This document shows, in pieces, positions 8,270 to 16,469 of a stretch of DNA of 64,000 nucleotides (positions are counted from its first letter, which is position 1; each line of letters opens with the position of its first letter). The notes beneath the pieces were generated by a model, which did not search any database, was not told where the DNA came from, and worked only from the letters and a program-made list of their open reading frames with translations. The translations under genes and the position numbers were made by a program. This DNA comes from Acidobacteriota bacterium. Its GTDB lineage: Bacteria; Acidobacteriota; Holophagae; Holophagales; Holophagaceae. The DNA is taken from contig JACPYP010000011.1 in NCBI GenBank assembly GCA_016195985.1, positions 186,001 through 250,000 on the forward strand, written 5' to 3'.

Positions 8270-9162
8270 CAGGGGGGGCCTTCCCTGTCAGACGGTTCTT
8301 CGAGCGGATCATCGGGCCGCGGGCCATGCCCTACGTGCTCCATCTGCGGCCCCTGGAGTGGCCCATCATGAGCGCCCACTTCCTGCTGGGCACCCTTTTG
8401 GCCGCCGGATGGGGCCTGAGGGCCAGGCCCTCGGTGCTGGGCTGGCTGGTCTTCGTGGCCTTGATGAACGGCGGCACCCTCGCCATCAACAGCGCCTTCG
8501 ACAAGGATGAAGGTGACATCGGCTATCTGAAGGCGCCCCCCAAGCCGCCTGAGCACCTGCTGGCCTTTTCCCTGGTCCTGCTCGGCGCCAGCGCCCTGTT
8601 TGGCTTCCTGCTGCCCCGCCCCTTCGCCTTCATCAACCTGGCCTGCGTGGCCATGAGCCTGCTCTATTCGGTGCCCCCCGCCCGTCTCAAGGCACGGGCC
8701 GGGTGGGATCTCATCATCAACTGCCTGGGCTTCGGCCTGCTGACGCCCCTGGCGGGATGGGCCCTCACGGGGCAGCCCTTCAGCCGGGCCATCCTGCTGG
8801 CCGCCCTCGGCTTCGCCTTCCTGTTCGGCACCCTCTACCCCATGACCCAGATCTACCAGGTGGCCGAGGACTCCCGGCGGGGGGACCGCACCCTCGTCAT
8901 CCAGGTCGGCGTGGGCCGCAGCCTTTGGTTCGCCTTGATGGTGGCCTTCGTGGCCCACGGCTGCTTCTTCGCAGCCCTGACCGCCCAGGGAAGGCCGCCG
9001 CTCTTCCTCCTGCCCTCGCTCCTGGCCTGGCTCGGGGTGCTGGTCCCCTGGATCCGCCAATGGCGGAACTGGACCGACCACCAGCACGAGGCAGGCATGT
9101 ACTGGGGACTGGTTGCCTGGGCCGTGACGGACCTGAGTCTCCTGGGCTTGCTCTGGCCTTAA
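8266..9162 (+). CDS. UbiA-family prenyltransferase
   Basis: Integral membrane enzyme, 298 residues, about eight or nine helices. The first UbiA Asp motif is NSAFDKDEGD (N..D...D) and the second is YQVAEDSRRGDRT; both bind Mg-prenyl diphosphate. The family attaches isoprenoid chains to aromatic or other acceptors (4-hydroxybenzoate, DHNA, heme, chlorophyll, geranylgeranylglyceryl phosphate). The acceptor cannot be assigned here. ATG at 8266 overlaps the DUF116 stop (ATGA). The gene ends the translationally coupled mlaE-to-ubiA run, after which a 66-base gap precedes the next gene. Confidence 0.8.
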   Translation: MTGGAFPVRRFFERIIGPRAMPYVLHLRPLEWPIMSAHFLLGTLLAAGWGLRARPSVLGWLVFVALMNGGTLAINSAFDKDEGDIGYLKAPPKPPEHLLAFSLVLLGASALFGFLLPRPFAFINLACVAMSLLYSVPPARLKARAGWDLIINCLGFGLLTPLAGWALTGQPFSRAILLAALGFAFLFGTLYPMTQIYQVAEDSRRGDRTLVIQVGVGRSLWFALMVAFVAHGCFFAALTAQGRPPLFLLPSLLAWLGVLVPWIRQWRNWTDHQHEAGMYWGLVAWAVTDLSLLGLLWP

Positions 9163-9228
9163 GTAGAAACCGGGTTTTTCCGATAGACTAGGAAGATGTA
9201 GTAAAAATCGGATTCTTCGGGAGTTCGC

Positions 9229-10068
9229 ATGGGTTGCGGAAGGGACATGCGCTGGGCCTTTTCTTTGCTGGTCACAGGCTGCCTGTGCCTCGGCGCCGGG
9301 ACGACTCGCCCCCCCGCCCGTCTTGCCCTGAAATCCGCCTCGGCGCTGGTGCTGGATCAAAGCACCGGCCAGGCTCTGGTTGAAAAGCAGGCCGGGGCTG
9401 TCCTGCCCATCGCCTCCCTCACCAAGCTCATGACCGCCATGGTGCTCCTGGATGCCCGGCTGGATCCCAAAGAGAAGCTCACCATCACCAAGGACGATCT
9501 GGACGTGCTTCGCCACAGCCGCTCCCGGCTGCCGGTGGGCACCCAGTTGCCGCGCGAACAGGCCCTCCTCCTGGCGCTGCTGGCTTCGGAAAACCGCGCC
9601 GCCCACGCGCTGGGGCGCACCTTTCCCGGCGGACTGCCCGCCTTCGTCCGGGCCATGAATGCCAAGGCCGCGCAACTGGGCCTGACCGGCACCCACTTTG
9701 TGGATCCGACGGGTCTTTCCAGCAGCAACGTCGCCACAGCCTGGGACTTGGCGCAGATTCTTCAGGCCGCCTACAGCTACCCTGAAATCCGCGATTTCAC
9801 CACCCGTCCCGAGACGACCCTCCAGGCGGGGCGGCACAGCATTGCATTCCCCAATACCAATGCCCTGGTGCGCAACGGCCGCTGGAACATCGGCCTTTCC
9901 AAAACCGGCTACATCGAAGAAGCTGGCCGCTGCCTGGTGATGCAGGCCATGCTCGCCAACCGGCCAGTGCTGGTCATCCTGCTGGACTCCTGGGGCAAGT
10001 ACAGCCGCCTGGGGGACGCCAATCGCATCAAGCAGTGGCTGGAGACCCGCCTCGGCCCCAAGAGCTGA
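9229..10068 (+). CDS. D-alanyl-D-alanine endopeptidase/carboxypeptidase (PBP7-like)
   Basis: A 279-residue serine peptidase of the low-molecular-weight penicillin-binding family, acting on periplasmic peptidoglycan cross-links. The three active-site motifs are in order: SLTK (S at about residue 64), SEN and KTG (LSKTGYIEEAG). FVDPTGLSSSN also matches PbpG. An N-terminal hydrophobic signal (WAFSLLVTGCLCLGAG) indicates export; Cys in this segment leaves a lipoprotein possible, although the spacing is not ideal. ATG at 9229 has a good GGGAG. The gene is three bases from pgeF, another peptidoglycan-related gene. Confidence 0.88.
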   Translation: MGCGRDMRWAFSLLVTGCLCLGAGTTRPPARLALKSASALVLDQSTGQALVEKQAGAVLPIASLTKLMTAMVLLDARLDPKEKLTITKDDLDVLRHSRSRLPVGTQLPREQALLLALLASENRAAHALGRTFPGGLPAFVRAMNAKAAQLGLTGTHFVDPTGLSSSNVATAWDLAQILQAAYSYPEIRDFTTRPETTLQAGRHSIAFPNTNALVRNGRWNIGLSKTGYIEEAGRCLVMQAMLANRPVLVILLDSWGKYSRLGDANRIKQWLETRLGPKS

Positions 10069-10071
10069 CTG

Positions 10072-10737
10072 GTGTTGACCCCCGGCATCGCCGCTCCCTT
10101 TCCCCTGAGCTGGGGCTTCAGCACCCGCCTTGATCCGGAAGCATCCTTGCCGGCCCGACGCCTGAACCAGGTGCATCGCTGCGGCGTGGTAGAAGCCTCC
10201 GATGCGGTGGTGGAGGGCGATGGTCTCTGGACCACCACGCCCGGGCGGCGCATCGGCGTGCGCGTGGCCGATTGCGTGCCGGTGCTGTTGGCGGGTTTGC
10301 TCGAGAACGGAACGCCCTGGATTGCGGCCCTGCATGCCGGCTGGCGGGGCGCCACGGGCCATGGCGATCCCTCTCCCGGCGGCGGGATCCTCCGCCGGGG
10401 GGTGGCCCGGTACCGGGCCCTCGGAGGAGACCCGGCCGGGTTGGTGTGGGCCTTCGGCCCCGCCATCCTGGCCTGCCACCTGGAAGTGGGGGAGGAGGTC
10501 ATCGAGGCGGCCAGACTCGACCCGGCCTGGCATGAGGGATTGCGCAGCGTCGGCCCCGCGGGCAAAGCCCACCTGGATCTCCACGGCCTGCTACGGGCCC
10601 AGGCCCTCGATCTGGGTTTGGCCGCGCAGAAGGAAGGCACCGTCGCCCTCTGCACCGTCTGCCGCCCCGACCTGCTCTACTCCTACCGCCGCGGGGAAAC
10701 CACCAGCCGCCAGTGGGGCTGGATCGAGATCGGCTAA
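10072..10737 (+). CDS. pgeF: Peptidoglycan editing factor PgeF / multicopper polyphenol oxidase family (YfiH)
   Basis: A 221-residue laccase-domain protein. Family motifs are LNQVHRCG, RVADCVPVLL, LHAGWRGA and CTVCRPDLLYSYRRG; the His and Cys residues in them form the zinc-dependent site. Homologues correct misincorporated amino acids in UDP-MurNAc peptides, and others act as purine nucleoside phosphorylases, so the substrate is uncertain. GTG at 10072 starts three bases after the PBP7-like stop, so the pair is probably co-transcribed. Confidence 0.87.
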   Translation: MLTPGIAAPFPLSWGFSTRLDPEASLPARRLNQVHRCGVVEASDAVVEGDGLWTTTPGRRIGVRVADCVPVLLAGLLENGTPWIAALHAGWRGATGHGDPSPGGGILRRGVARYRALGGDPAGLVWAFGPAILACHLEVGEEVIEAARLDPAWHEGLRSVGPAGKAHLDLHGLLRAQALDLGLAAQKEGTVALCTVCRPDLLYSYRRGETTSRQWGWIEIG

Positions 10738-10791
10738 CCTGGAGGACCGCTGCCGCCGCAGGCCGCGGTCTGAATCGACAGAGGACGGCCC

Positions 10792-11151
10792 ATGCTCAAC
10801 ATCACGGATATCCGCATCACCAAGGTGGAAGGCGACGACAAGCTGAAGGGCTTCGCGGCCCTGGTGATCGACGATTGCTTCCTGGTGGGCGACCTCCGGG
10901 TGGTGGAGGGGGAAGACGGCTACTTCGTGGCCATGCCCAGCCGGCGCAAGCGGGACGGGAGCTTCAAGGACATCGCCTACCCCTTGAACAACAACCTCCG
11001 GGAGCAGATCGAAGAGAAGGTGCTGCTGGCCTATGAAACCGCCACGGGACACAAGGCCATCAGCCGCATCGAACGGGGAGAGGCCGCCCAGGTGCGGCCC
11101 GATCTGCTGAGTGTGGAAGAATTCGGATTCACGCCCAAACCCAATCCCTGA
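10792..11151 (+). CDS. spoVG: SpoVG family RNA/DNA-binding regulator
   Basis: A 119-residue SpoVG protein: ITDIRITKVEGDDKLKGFA, a conserved strand with IDDCFLVGDLRVVEG, then FVAMPSRRKRDGSFKDIAYP. SpoVG proteins bind nucleic acid and tune division and other pathways in many phyla, including non-sporulating diderms. The C-terminal tail beyond residue 85 is acidic-basic and not conserved. It is 54 bases after pgeF. The 3' end is followed at once by the transposon-derived repeat copy A, so there is no obvious separate terminator. Confidence 0.93.
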   Translation: MLNITDIRITKVEGDDKLKGFAALVIDDCFLVGDLRVVEGEDGYFVAMPSRRKRDGSFKDIAYPLNNNLREQIEEKVLLAYETATGHKAISRIERGEAAQVRPDLLSVEEFGFTPKPNP

Positions 11152-11162
11152 ACTGGCCCTGA

Positions 11163-11673
11163 ATACCAAGTTGCGTTCAATCCAAATAGAAAAGGACTTT
11201 CACCACCAAGACACCAAGGCACCAAGTTTCTTTTTGCCTCGTGTACCGCCGTCGGCGTTACCGAGAAGACATACATGAACAGTGGCTCTTGTTCTTCTTC
11301 GTGTCTTGGCGTCTTGGTGGTGTTCCTTATCTTTTGCATTCAAATCCGTGTAAATCCGTGTCATCCGTGGCCAACTCGTTTTGAAAGCCATGGAACCACA
11401 GCCCCAGCCCCTTGGGAGCCGCGCGGCTCTTACCCTTATCCCTTCCCTCCCTCCATCCCGGCAAAAGAAAAGAAGATGTTAACCGGGATGATGGGGATGA
11501 ACGGGATGGAGCGGGGGTTTCCTTTTCATTGGCGCGAATCCGTGTTCGAAGGCCCTATTCATACCAAGTTGTGTTCAATCCAATAGAAAAGGGCTTTCAC
11601 CACCAAGTCTCTTTTTGTCTCGCGTATCGCCGTATCCTTGGCTGATAAACCCACTTTGAACACAACTTGGTAT
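11163..11673. mobile_element. Transposon-derived repeat, copy A (MITE-like, IS630/Tc1 type inferred)
   Basis: A 511-base non-coding element filling most of the 580-base gap between spoVG and tRNA-Gln. The left end reads ATACCAAGTTGCGTTCAA and the right end is its inverse with one change (TTGAACACAACTTGGTAT). A second left end lies inside at 11561, so 11561-11673 alone is a 113-base mini-element with perfect 18-base terminal inverted repeats. Between the ends are inverted modules (ACCACCAAGACACCAAG and its complement), a CCGTGTAAATCCGTGTCATC module and a CATCCCGG/CCGGGATG pair. Codons 11633-11659 read YPWLINPL then stop, as in the other two copies. TA at both ends suggests TA-target insertion. 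Confidence 0.75.
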
Positions 11674-11691
11674 GAGTTCCGAACCGCAGGC

Positions 11692-11720
11692 TTGGGCCGG
11701 AGCTGAAGCCGCGCTATGCT
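11692..11720 (+). promoter_or_regulatory. Candidate sigma-70 promoter of tRNA-Gln
   Basis: TTGGGC at 11692-11697, a 17-base spacer, and TATGCT at 11715-11720. The expected start is about seven bases later, just before the mature tRNA 5' end at 11733. The repeat element copy A ends only 18 bases upstream of the -35 box. Confidence 0.55.
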
Positions 11721-11732
11721 TGTGTTTCCGTT

Positions 11733-11807
11733 TGGGGAGTAGCCAAGTGGTAAGGCAGCAGGTTTTGATCCTGCGTATCGAGGGTTCGAATCCTTCCTCC
11801 CCAACCA
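11733..11807 (+). tRNA. tRNA-Gln (UUG)
   Basis: A 75-base tRNA with encoded CCA. The acceptor stem TGGGGAG pairs with CTCCCCA; the anticodon arm is GCAGG-TTTTGAT-CCTGC, giving anticodon TTG (reads CAA/CAG, glutamine); the T-arm loop is TTCGAAT. The discriminator base is A, followed by CCA at 11805-11807. Only one tRNA is present here. Confidence 0.95.
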
Positions 11808-11857
11808 ATCCACGCTGAGCCAAGCGGCTTCGAGCATCGCTCCGGACTGCCCCGATC

Positions 11858-12400
11858 ATGTTTTCCGTGCTGATGCTTTTCGTGCTGCCCTTCGGGGGAG
11901 GCATTCCGGCGGGCGTCCTCCTCGCTCAGGCGAAGGGCCTGTCCTGGCCTGTCACGGCTGGGCTGTACCTGCTTTCGGACGTGATGCTGGCTTTGGCCCT
12001 GGAACCTGTCCTCTGGCTGCTGGTCCGCCTGGGATCGCGGATGCCCGTCCTGGCTCAGGCCGCGGCCATCATGAAAGCCGCCATGGCGCGCAGCCTGGCG
12101 CTGTTCGCGGGCACGGGCGCGGGCCCCATCGGCCTCATCCTCATCGCCTTCGGCCTGGATCCCATGTCCGGCCGCGCCGCGGCCCTGGCCGCAGGACACG
12201 GCTTCCTGGCCGGCTGGGCCTTCGCCATCGCTGGAGACATGCTGTATTACGGAGCCGTCGCGCTCACGACGCTCAAGCTGAACACCCTCGTCCGGGATCC
12301 TGCCACGACGATCGCCATCGTCCTTGCGGCGATGTTCACCGTTCCCCTCGCAGTCGGCATCCTGCGCGCCCGGCGCGGGCTTTCCGGGCCGAAGGTTTGA
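11858..12400 (+). CDS. Small integral membrane protein, unknown function
   Basis: A 180-residue protein with about five hydrophobic helices: FSVLMLFVLPFGGGIPAG, GLYLLSDVMLALALEPVLW, ALFAGTGAGPIGLILIAFG, GHGFLAGWAFAIAGDMLYY and IAIVLAAMFTVPLAVGIL. The Gly/Pro-rich turns (PFGGGIPAG, GTGAGPIG) resemble inverted-repeat small transporters, but no family was recognised. No strong ribosome site is seen before ATG at 11858, and the gene lies alone between tRNA-Gln and a convergent kinase gene. Confidence 0.6.
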   Translation: MFSVLMLFVLPFGGGIPAGVLLAQAKGLSWPVTAGLYLLSDVMLALALEPVLWLLVRLGSRMPVLAQAAAIMKAAMARSLALFAGTGAGPIGLILIAFGLDPMSGRAAALAAGHGFLAGWAFAIAGDMLYYGAVALTTLKLNTLVRDPATTIAIVLAAMFTVPLAVGILRARRGLSGPKV

Positions 12401-12584
12401 CGCTTCTCCCTCCCCGCTTGCCGGCCTGGCTCAGCCTGGAAAGATCCCCATTGCGGAAGGTGCTCAGGGTGACTCCCAGCCGCGCGATGGGGCCTCTTCG
12501 TGCCCTTGCCTTTCTTTTCGTGTCCTTTGTGGAGGTCTTGAAATCCCTAAGGCTGAGACTCGCCGATCATCAGGTCCCCCTTTG

Positions 12585-14492
12585 CTACAGCGGGAATTTC
12601 AGGGCTTTGTCGCCGGTGAGTTCCACGGTCTGGCGCTTGATTCCCTTGGGGCCCCGGACCGTGACGGAATGGCGGCCCTGGGCGATGTGGACGCTGCTGC
12701 CATCGCTTTCGATGCCCATGTCCTGATCGTCCACGAAGACTTTGCCGGTGCCCGGGAAAGTTTCCACCGTGAGCGTGGCCAGCCCCGGAAGGGAAAGCGC
12801 CAGCGTTTGTCCCGCTGTGATGGTCACGTTGCGATGGTCCTTGAAGCAGTGCCGCGCGCTCGACAATTCCAGGCGATGGGCGCCTGGATCCAGCGGCAGC
12901 TTGGCGCCGGGGCCCAGCTCGCCGAGATCCTTGCCGTCGGCCTTCACCCTCACGCTGAATCCGCCGGAGAGCTTGATGGCTCCGGGAGCCTTGGGATCCA
13001 GGGCCGGTTCCTGCCGCGTGTCGGCGGTGGTGGCTTCTTTCAGCTCGAAGGCGCGACCTCCCGGGGTTTCCCCTGGGCCGAAATCCGCGGCGAAACCCAA
13101 CTGCCCTTTGGTGACGGTCAACCGGTGGGGCTGGCCCTGGTTCCACTGGACCTTCAAGGGCGTCTGCCCCTCGACCGCCTTTTCATCGAAGACGACTGTG
13201 GCTCCGGCCGGCGTCGAAGCCACCAGCTCTTCCGTCACGATGGGCTGGAGTGGGAACTCCGCCGGCGCGGCCGCTCCGGCCTTCAACTCATAGGTCGCGG
13301 CGCGATACCCCTTCAGCTCGATGCGCAGCCGGTCCCCTGGCACCAGGGGCTGGCTCACAGGCGTGCGGCCTACCGGCAGGTCATTCACGAAGACCTCGGC
13401 CCCTGCGGGCCGGGATTTGATCTGCAGGCGGGTGCCCTTGGGCCCGCGAAGGAACAGCCACCAGCCCATGGGCAGGGCCACGGCGAGGCCCAGCGCGACC
13501 ATCCAGGTCCGGCTGGGCGCCTTGGCGGCGGAGCGGCCCACCACCATCGTCTCGTCGAAGGAGGTGGAAGTGATCTCGGGAATGGCGGCGTCCCGGCTCA
13601 TGCCCATGAGCCCCAGCAGCTCCCGCCGGTCATCCCTGCCCAGCTCCACCACCGCATCCAGGAGATCGCGGATGAAGGCGGTGCAGGAGGGGTGCCGGTC
13701 CGCGGGGTGTTTGGCCAGCACCCGGTCGAAAACCCTCCGCCAGCCCTCGGGAAGCAGCCCCACCACGGGAGGCTGCACCTCGACGGGAGGCTCGTTCACG
13801 ATGCGGTAGAGGATGGTGTTGATGGAGGTGCCGGGAAAGGGGGATTGCCCGCTCATGAGCTCGAAGACCAGCACGCCGAAGCTGAAGATGTCCGAGCGGT
13901 TGTCCACAGAGCCATCCTTGATCTGCTCGGGGCTGGCGTAGCTGGGGGTTCCCAGAAAGGTGCCGGTTTGGGTCAGGCTGGCATCCTCCCTTTTGGCGAT
14001 GCCGAAATCCATGAGCTTGGCCCGCCCATCCTCGGCCACCATGACGTTGCCTGGCTTGACGTCCCGGTGCACGACGCCCTTGGCGTGGGCGTGGTCGAGG
14101 GCCTCCGCCAGGCCCGCCGCGATGCGGAACCTCTCCTTGAGGTTCAGGGAGGCGTCGCTCTTGAGAAGGCCGTCCAGAGGCTTGCCCGGCACAAATTCCA
14201 TGGCCAGAAAGGGCCCCAGGCCCTCCACTTCGCCCACATCGTAGATGGCCACGATGCCGGGATGGTTCAGCAACCCGGATACCTCGGCCTCCCGCTGGAA
14301 CCGGGCCAGGTACTCGTGCTGGTCCGCCTCGGTGCGCACATGGTCGAAGCGCATGAGCTTGATGGCCACCTTGCGCTTGATCCGCGGGTCCTCGGCCAGG
14401 ACCACGCTGCCCATGGCCCCGGTTCCCAGCAGCCGGAGAACCTGGTACCGGCCAATCGCGCTGGGGAGGTTGAGGTTGTCGAGATCGCCCAT
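12585..14492 (-). CDS. Membrane Ser/Thr protein kinase with PEGA-like extracytoplasmic repeats
   Basis: A 635-residue PASTA/PEGA-class signalling kinase. The cytoplasmic Hanks domain is complete: glycine loop GTGAMGSV (23-30), VAIK (K45), HRDVKPGN (142-149), DFG (162-164) and SYASPEQ (about 184-190). A linker leads to one transmembrane helix (about 328-348), then several PEGA-like beta modules: SRPAGAEVFVNDLPVGRTP, STPAGATVVFDEKAVEGQTP, and a final TFPGTGKVFVDDQDMG. These bind or sense unknown envelope ligands. Start choice: ATG at 14492 has AGG-containing sequence upstream; in-frame ATGs at 14501 and 14549 are possible. It diverges from the glycosyltransferase gene. Confidence 0.88.
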   Translation of the reverse strand: MGDLDNLNLPSAIGRYQVLRLLGTGAMGSVVLAEDPRIKRKVAIKLMRFDHVRTEADQHEYLARFQREAEVSGLLNHPGIVAIYDVGEVEGLGPFLAMEFVPGKPLDGLLKSDASLNLKERFRIAAGLAEALDHAHAKGVVHRDVKPGNVMVAEDGRAKLMDFGIAKREDASLTQTGTFLGTPSYASPEQIKDGSVDNRSDIFSFGVLVFELMSGQSPFPGTSINTILYRIVNEPPVEVQPPVVGLLPEGWRRVFDRVLAKHPADRHPSCTAFIRDLLDAVVELGRDDRRELLGLMGMSRDAAIPEITSTSFDETMVVGRSAAKAPSRTWMVALGLAVALPMGWWLFLRGPKGTRLQIKSRPAGAEVFVNDLPVGRTPVSQPLVPGDRLRIELKGYRAATYELKAGAAAPAEFPLQPIVTEELVASTPAGATVVFDEKAVEGQTPLKVQWNQGQPHRLTVTKGQLGFAADFGPGETPGGRAFELKEATTADTRQEPALDPKAPGAIKLSGGFSVRVKADGKDLGELGPGAKLPLDPGAHRLELSSARHCFKDHRNVTITAGQTLALSLPGLATLTVETFPGTGKVFVDDQDMGIESDGSSVHIAQGRHSVTVRGPKGIKRQTVELTGDKALKFPL

Positions 14493-14620
14493 GATTGCCA
14501 TCCTACCGGACGCATCGGAGATGTGGCGGTAGATTGTTAGGTTTCTCATGGATTTTCCTAGAACTGCTGACACAATAAAACAGGCCCGTCGACCCGGGCC
14601 ATTGGGGGATTCGTTCCGTG

Positions 14621-16144
14621 ATGGAAGTCGTGAAAACCGCCGTGCTCGGCACCTACTTCACCCTGCTCACGATCCTGAGCATCTACGGGGCTCACCGCCT
14701 CTGGATGCTGCTGCTGTACTACCGGCACAAGAAGGACGTGCCCCAGCCCCAGGGCGATGAGAACTATCTCCCGATGGTCACGGTGCAGCTGGCCGTGTTC
14801 AACGAGATGAACGTCATCGAGCGGCTCATGGACTATGTCGTGAAGATGGATTGGCCCAAGGAGAAGCTCGAGATTCAGGTGCTGGATGACTCCACGGACG
14901 ACACCGTCAAGGTGGCCAGCGCCGTGGTGGACCGCTACAAGGCTCTGGGCTTCGACATCCACTACCTGCACCGCACGGACCGCACGGGCTTCAAGGCCGG
15001 CGCCCTTTCCGAAGGCCTCAAGGTCGCCAAGGGCGAACTGGTGGCCATGTTCGACGCCGACTTCCTCCCCACCGCCGACTTCCTCCGCAAGGCCGTACCC
15101 CACTTCGCCAATGAGAAGGTCGCCTTCGTCCAGGGCTGCTGGGCCCATCTGAACCGGGAATTTTCCCTGCTGACCCAGGTCCAGGCCATCCTGCTGGACG
15201 GCCACTTCGTCTTCGAACACACCGCGAGGCACCGGTCGAAAGCCTTCTTCAACTTCAGCGGCACCGCCGGCATGTGGCGCGTGTCCGCCATCGCCGACGC
15301 CGGGGGCTGGGAACACGACACCATCACCGAGGACGCCGATCTCTCCTACCGCGCCCAGCTCAAGGGCTGGAAGGGCGTCTACCTGAAGGACCTCGTCGTC
15401 CCCGCCGAGCTGCCCGTGGAAGTGAACGCCTTCAAGAGCCAGCAGCACCGCTGGGCCAAGGGCAACGCCCAGGTCATCCGCAAGCTCATGAAGACCATCT
15501 GGAAATCCAACGAGAGCCTGCACACCAAGATGGAGTGCTGGTTCCACCTGACCGCCAACTGCAACTACATGCTGATGGTGGTGCTCTCCATCATCATGGT
15601 GCCCGCCATGATCTTCCGGGCCGGCACGCCCGTGCACATCCTCCTGCTGACGGACGGCCCATTCTTCCTGTTGAACGCCGTGAGTGTGGGCCTCTACTTC
15701 GGCCTCTCCCAGAAGGAACTGACCGACAACACCGGCTGGGTGCGCCGCCTGAAGTACATTCCCGGCCTCATGGGCCTGGGCATCGGCCTCGCCCTGAACC
15801 AGGCCAAAGCCGTGCTGGAAGGCTTCTTCACCGACGACAAGGAATTCAAGCGCACCCCCAAATACGGCGTGGACGCCGAGGGCAACTCGGTTACCAAGCG
15901 CGCCTACAAGGTGCCCAAGAGCCTCATGACCTTCCTGGAGCTGGGCTTCGCCATCTACTACTTCGGCGCGGTCCTGGTGGCCGTCTACATCCGCAAGTGG
16001 GCCTCCGTGCCCTTCCTCTGGCTGTTCTTCAGCGGCTTCTCCTACATGAGCATCCTCTCCCTGGCCGACGTGAAGCTGTTCCGGCGCCTGGCCATGGATG
16101 AGCCCGCCGACGACGCCCAGAACGCGGCGAACTTCGTCCAGTAG
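14621..16144 (+). CDS. Processive family-2 glycosyltransferase (cellulose/mannan-synthase-like)
   Basis: A 507-residue inner-membrane enzyme. One N-terminal helix, then a GT2 catalytic domain with the D,D,D,Q(Q/R)xRW set: LDDSTDD, FDADF (DxD), [10 protein letters not shown] and QQHRWAKGN. Four or so helices follow ([28 protein letters not shown], and others). This is the bcsA/CslA-like layout used to polymerise and export beta-glycans such as cellulose or glucomannan. No PilZ domain is fused and no bcsB, cellulase or mannan partner is next to it. ATG at 14621 is taken; GTG at 14618 adds one residue. Confidence 0.85.
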   Translation: MEVVKTAVLGTYFTLLTILSIYGAHRLWMLLLYYRHKKDVPQPQGDENYLPMVTVQLAVFNEMNVIERLMDYVVKMDWPKEKLEIQVLDDSTDDTVKVASAVVDRYKALGFDIHYLHRTDRTGFKAGALSEGLKVAKGELVAMFDADFLPTADFLRKAVPHFANEKVAFVQGCWAHLNREFSLLTQVQAILLDGHFVFEHTARHRSKAFFNFSGTAGMWRVSAIADAGGWEHDTITEDADLSYRAQLKGWKGVYLKDLVVPAELPVEVNAFKSQQHRWAKGNAQVIRKLMKTIWKSNESLHTKMECWFHLTANCNYMLMVVLSIIMVPAMIFRAGTPVHILLLTDGPFFLLNAVSVGLYFGLSQKELTDNTGWVRRLKYIPGLMGLGIGLALNQAKAVLEGFFTDDKEFKRTPKYGVDAEGNSVTKRAYKVPKSLMTFLELGFAIYYFGAVLVAVYIRKWASVPFLWLFFSGFSYMSILSLADVKLFRRLAMDEPADDAQNAANFVQ

Positions 16145-16166
16145 CCTTTCCCGCCGATAAGGGCCC

Positions 16167-16469
16167 ATGGCTCGTCCCACGGCCCGTTCCGGATCCACCC
16201 GCCCCCGCGCCGCCGCCCTGCGGTACCGGCCGGAGGCGCCCTTCCAGGACGCGGCCCCGAGACTCGTCGCCAAAGGCCAGGGCCTCCTCGCCGAGCGCAT
16301 CCTGGAACTGGCCAAGCAGCATGGGGTGTCCATCTCCAAGGATCCGGATCTGCTGGCGGCGCTCGAACCCCTGGATCTGCACCGGCTCATCCCGCCCGAA
16401 CTGTTCCAGGCTGTGGCGGTGCTGTTGGCGACCCTCTACAAAGCCAACAAGGATCTGCCCCCGCGATGA
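16167..16469 (+). CDS. Orphan FlhB C-terminal-domain-like protein (EscU/YscU family)
   Basis: A 100-residue cytoplasmic protein. After a basic 15-residue start, ALRYRPEAPFQDAAPRLVAKGQG through GVSISKDPDLLAAL and IPPELFQAVAVLLATLY matches the C-terminal cytosolic domain of FlhB, the flagellar export switch. The membrane part and the NPTH autocleavage site of FlhB are absent. Such stand-alone FlhB-like proteins (YlqH type) are known, but their role is unclear. No flagellar genes lie in the window. Its stop overlaps the PHP gene start (ATGA). Confidence 0.8.
   Translation: MARPTARSGSTRPRAAALRYRPEAPFQDAAPRLVAKGQGLLAERILELAKQHGVSISKDPDLLAALEPLDLHRLIPPELFQAVAVLLATLYKANKDLPPR

Noticed and set aside
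9175-9215. TCCGAT/ATCGGA inverted repeat before the PBP7-like gene as operator.
   Set aside because: Six-base match with no other copy nearby.
11275-11586. ORF in the repeats (MNSGSCSSSCLGVLVVFL...) in three element copies.
   Set aside because: It is made by the inverted ACCAAG modules. Copy B has an in-frame stop (TTTTGA), and no ribosome site is present.
14583-14600. GGCCCGTCGACCCGGGCC hairpin ahead of the glycosyltransferase gene as terminator.
   Set aside because: No T-run and no upstream plus-strand gene; the stem is short.
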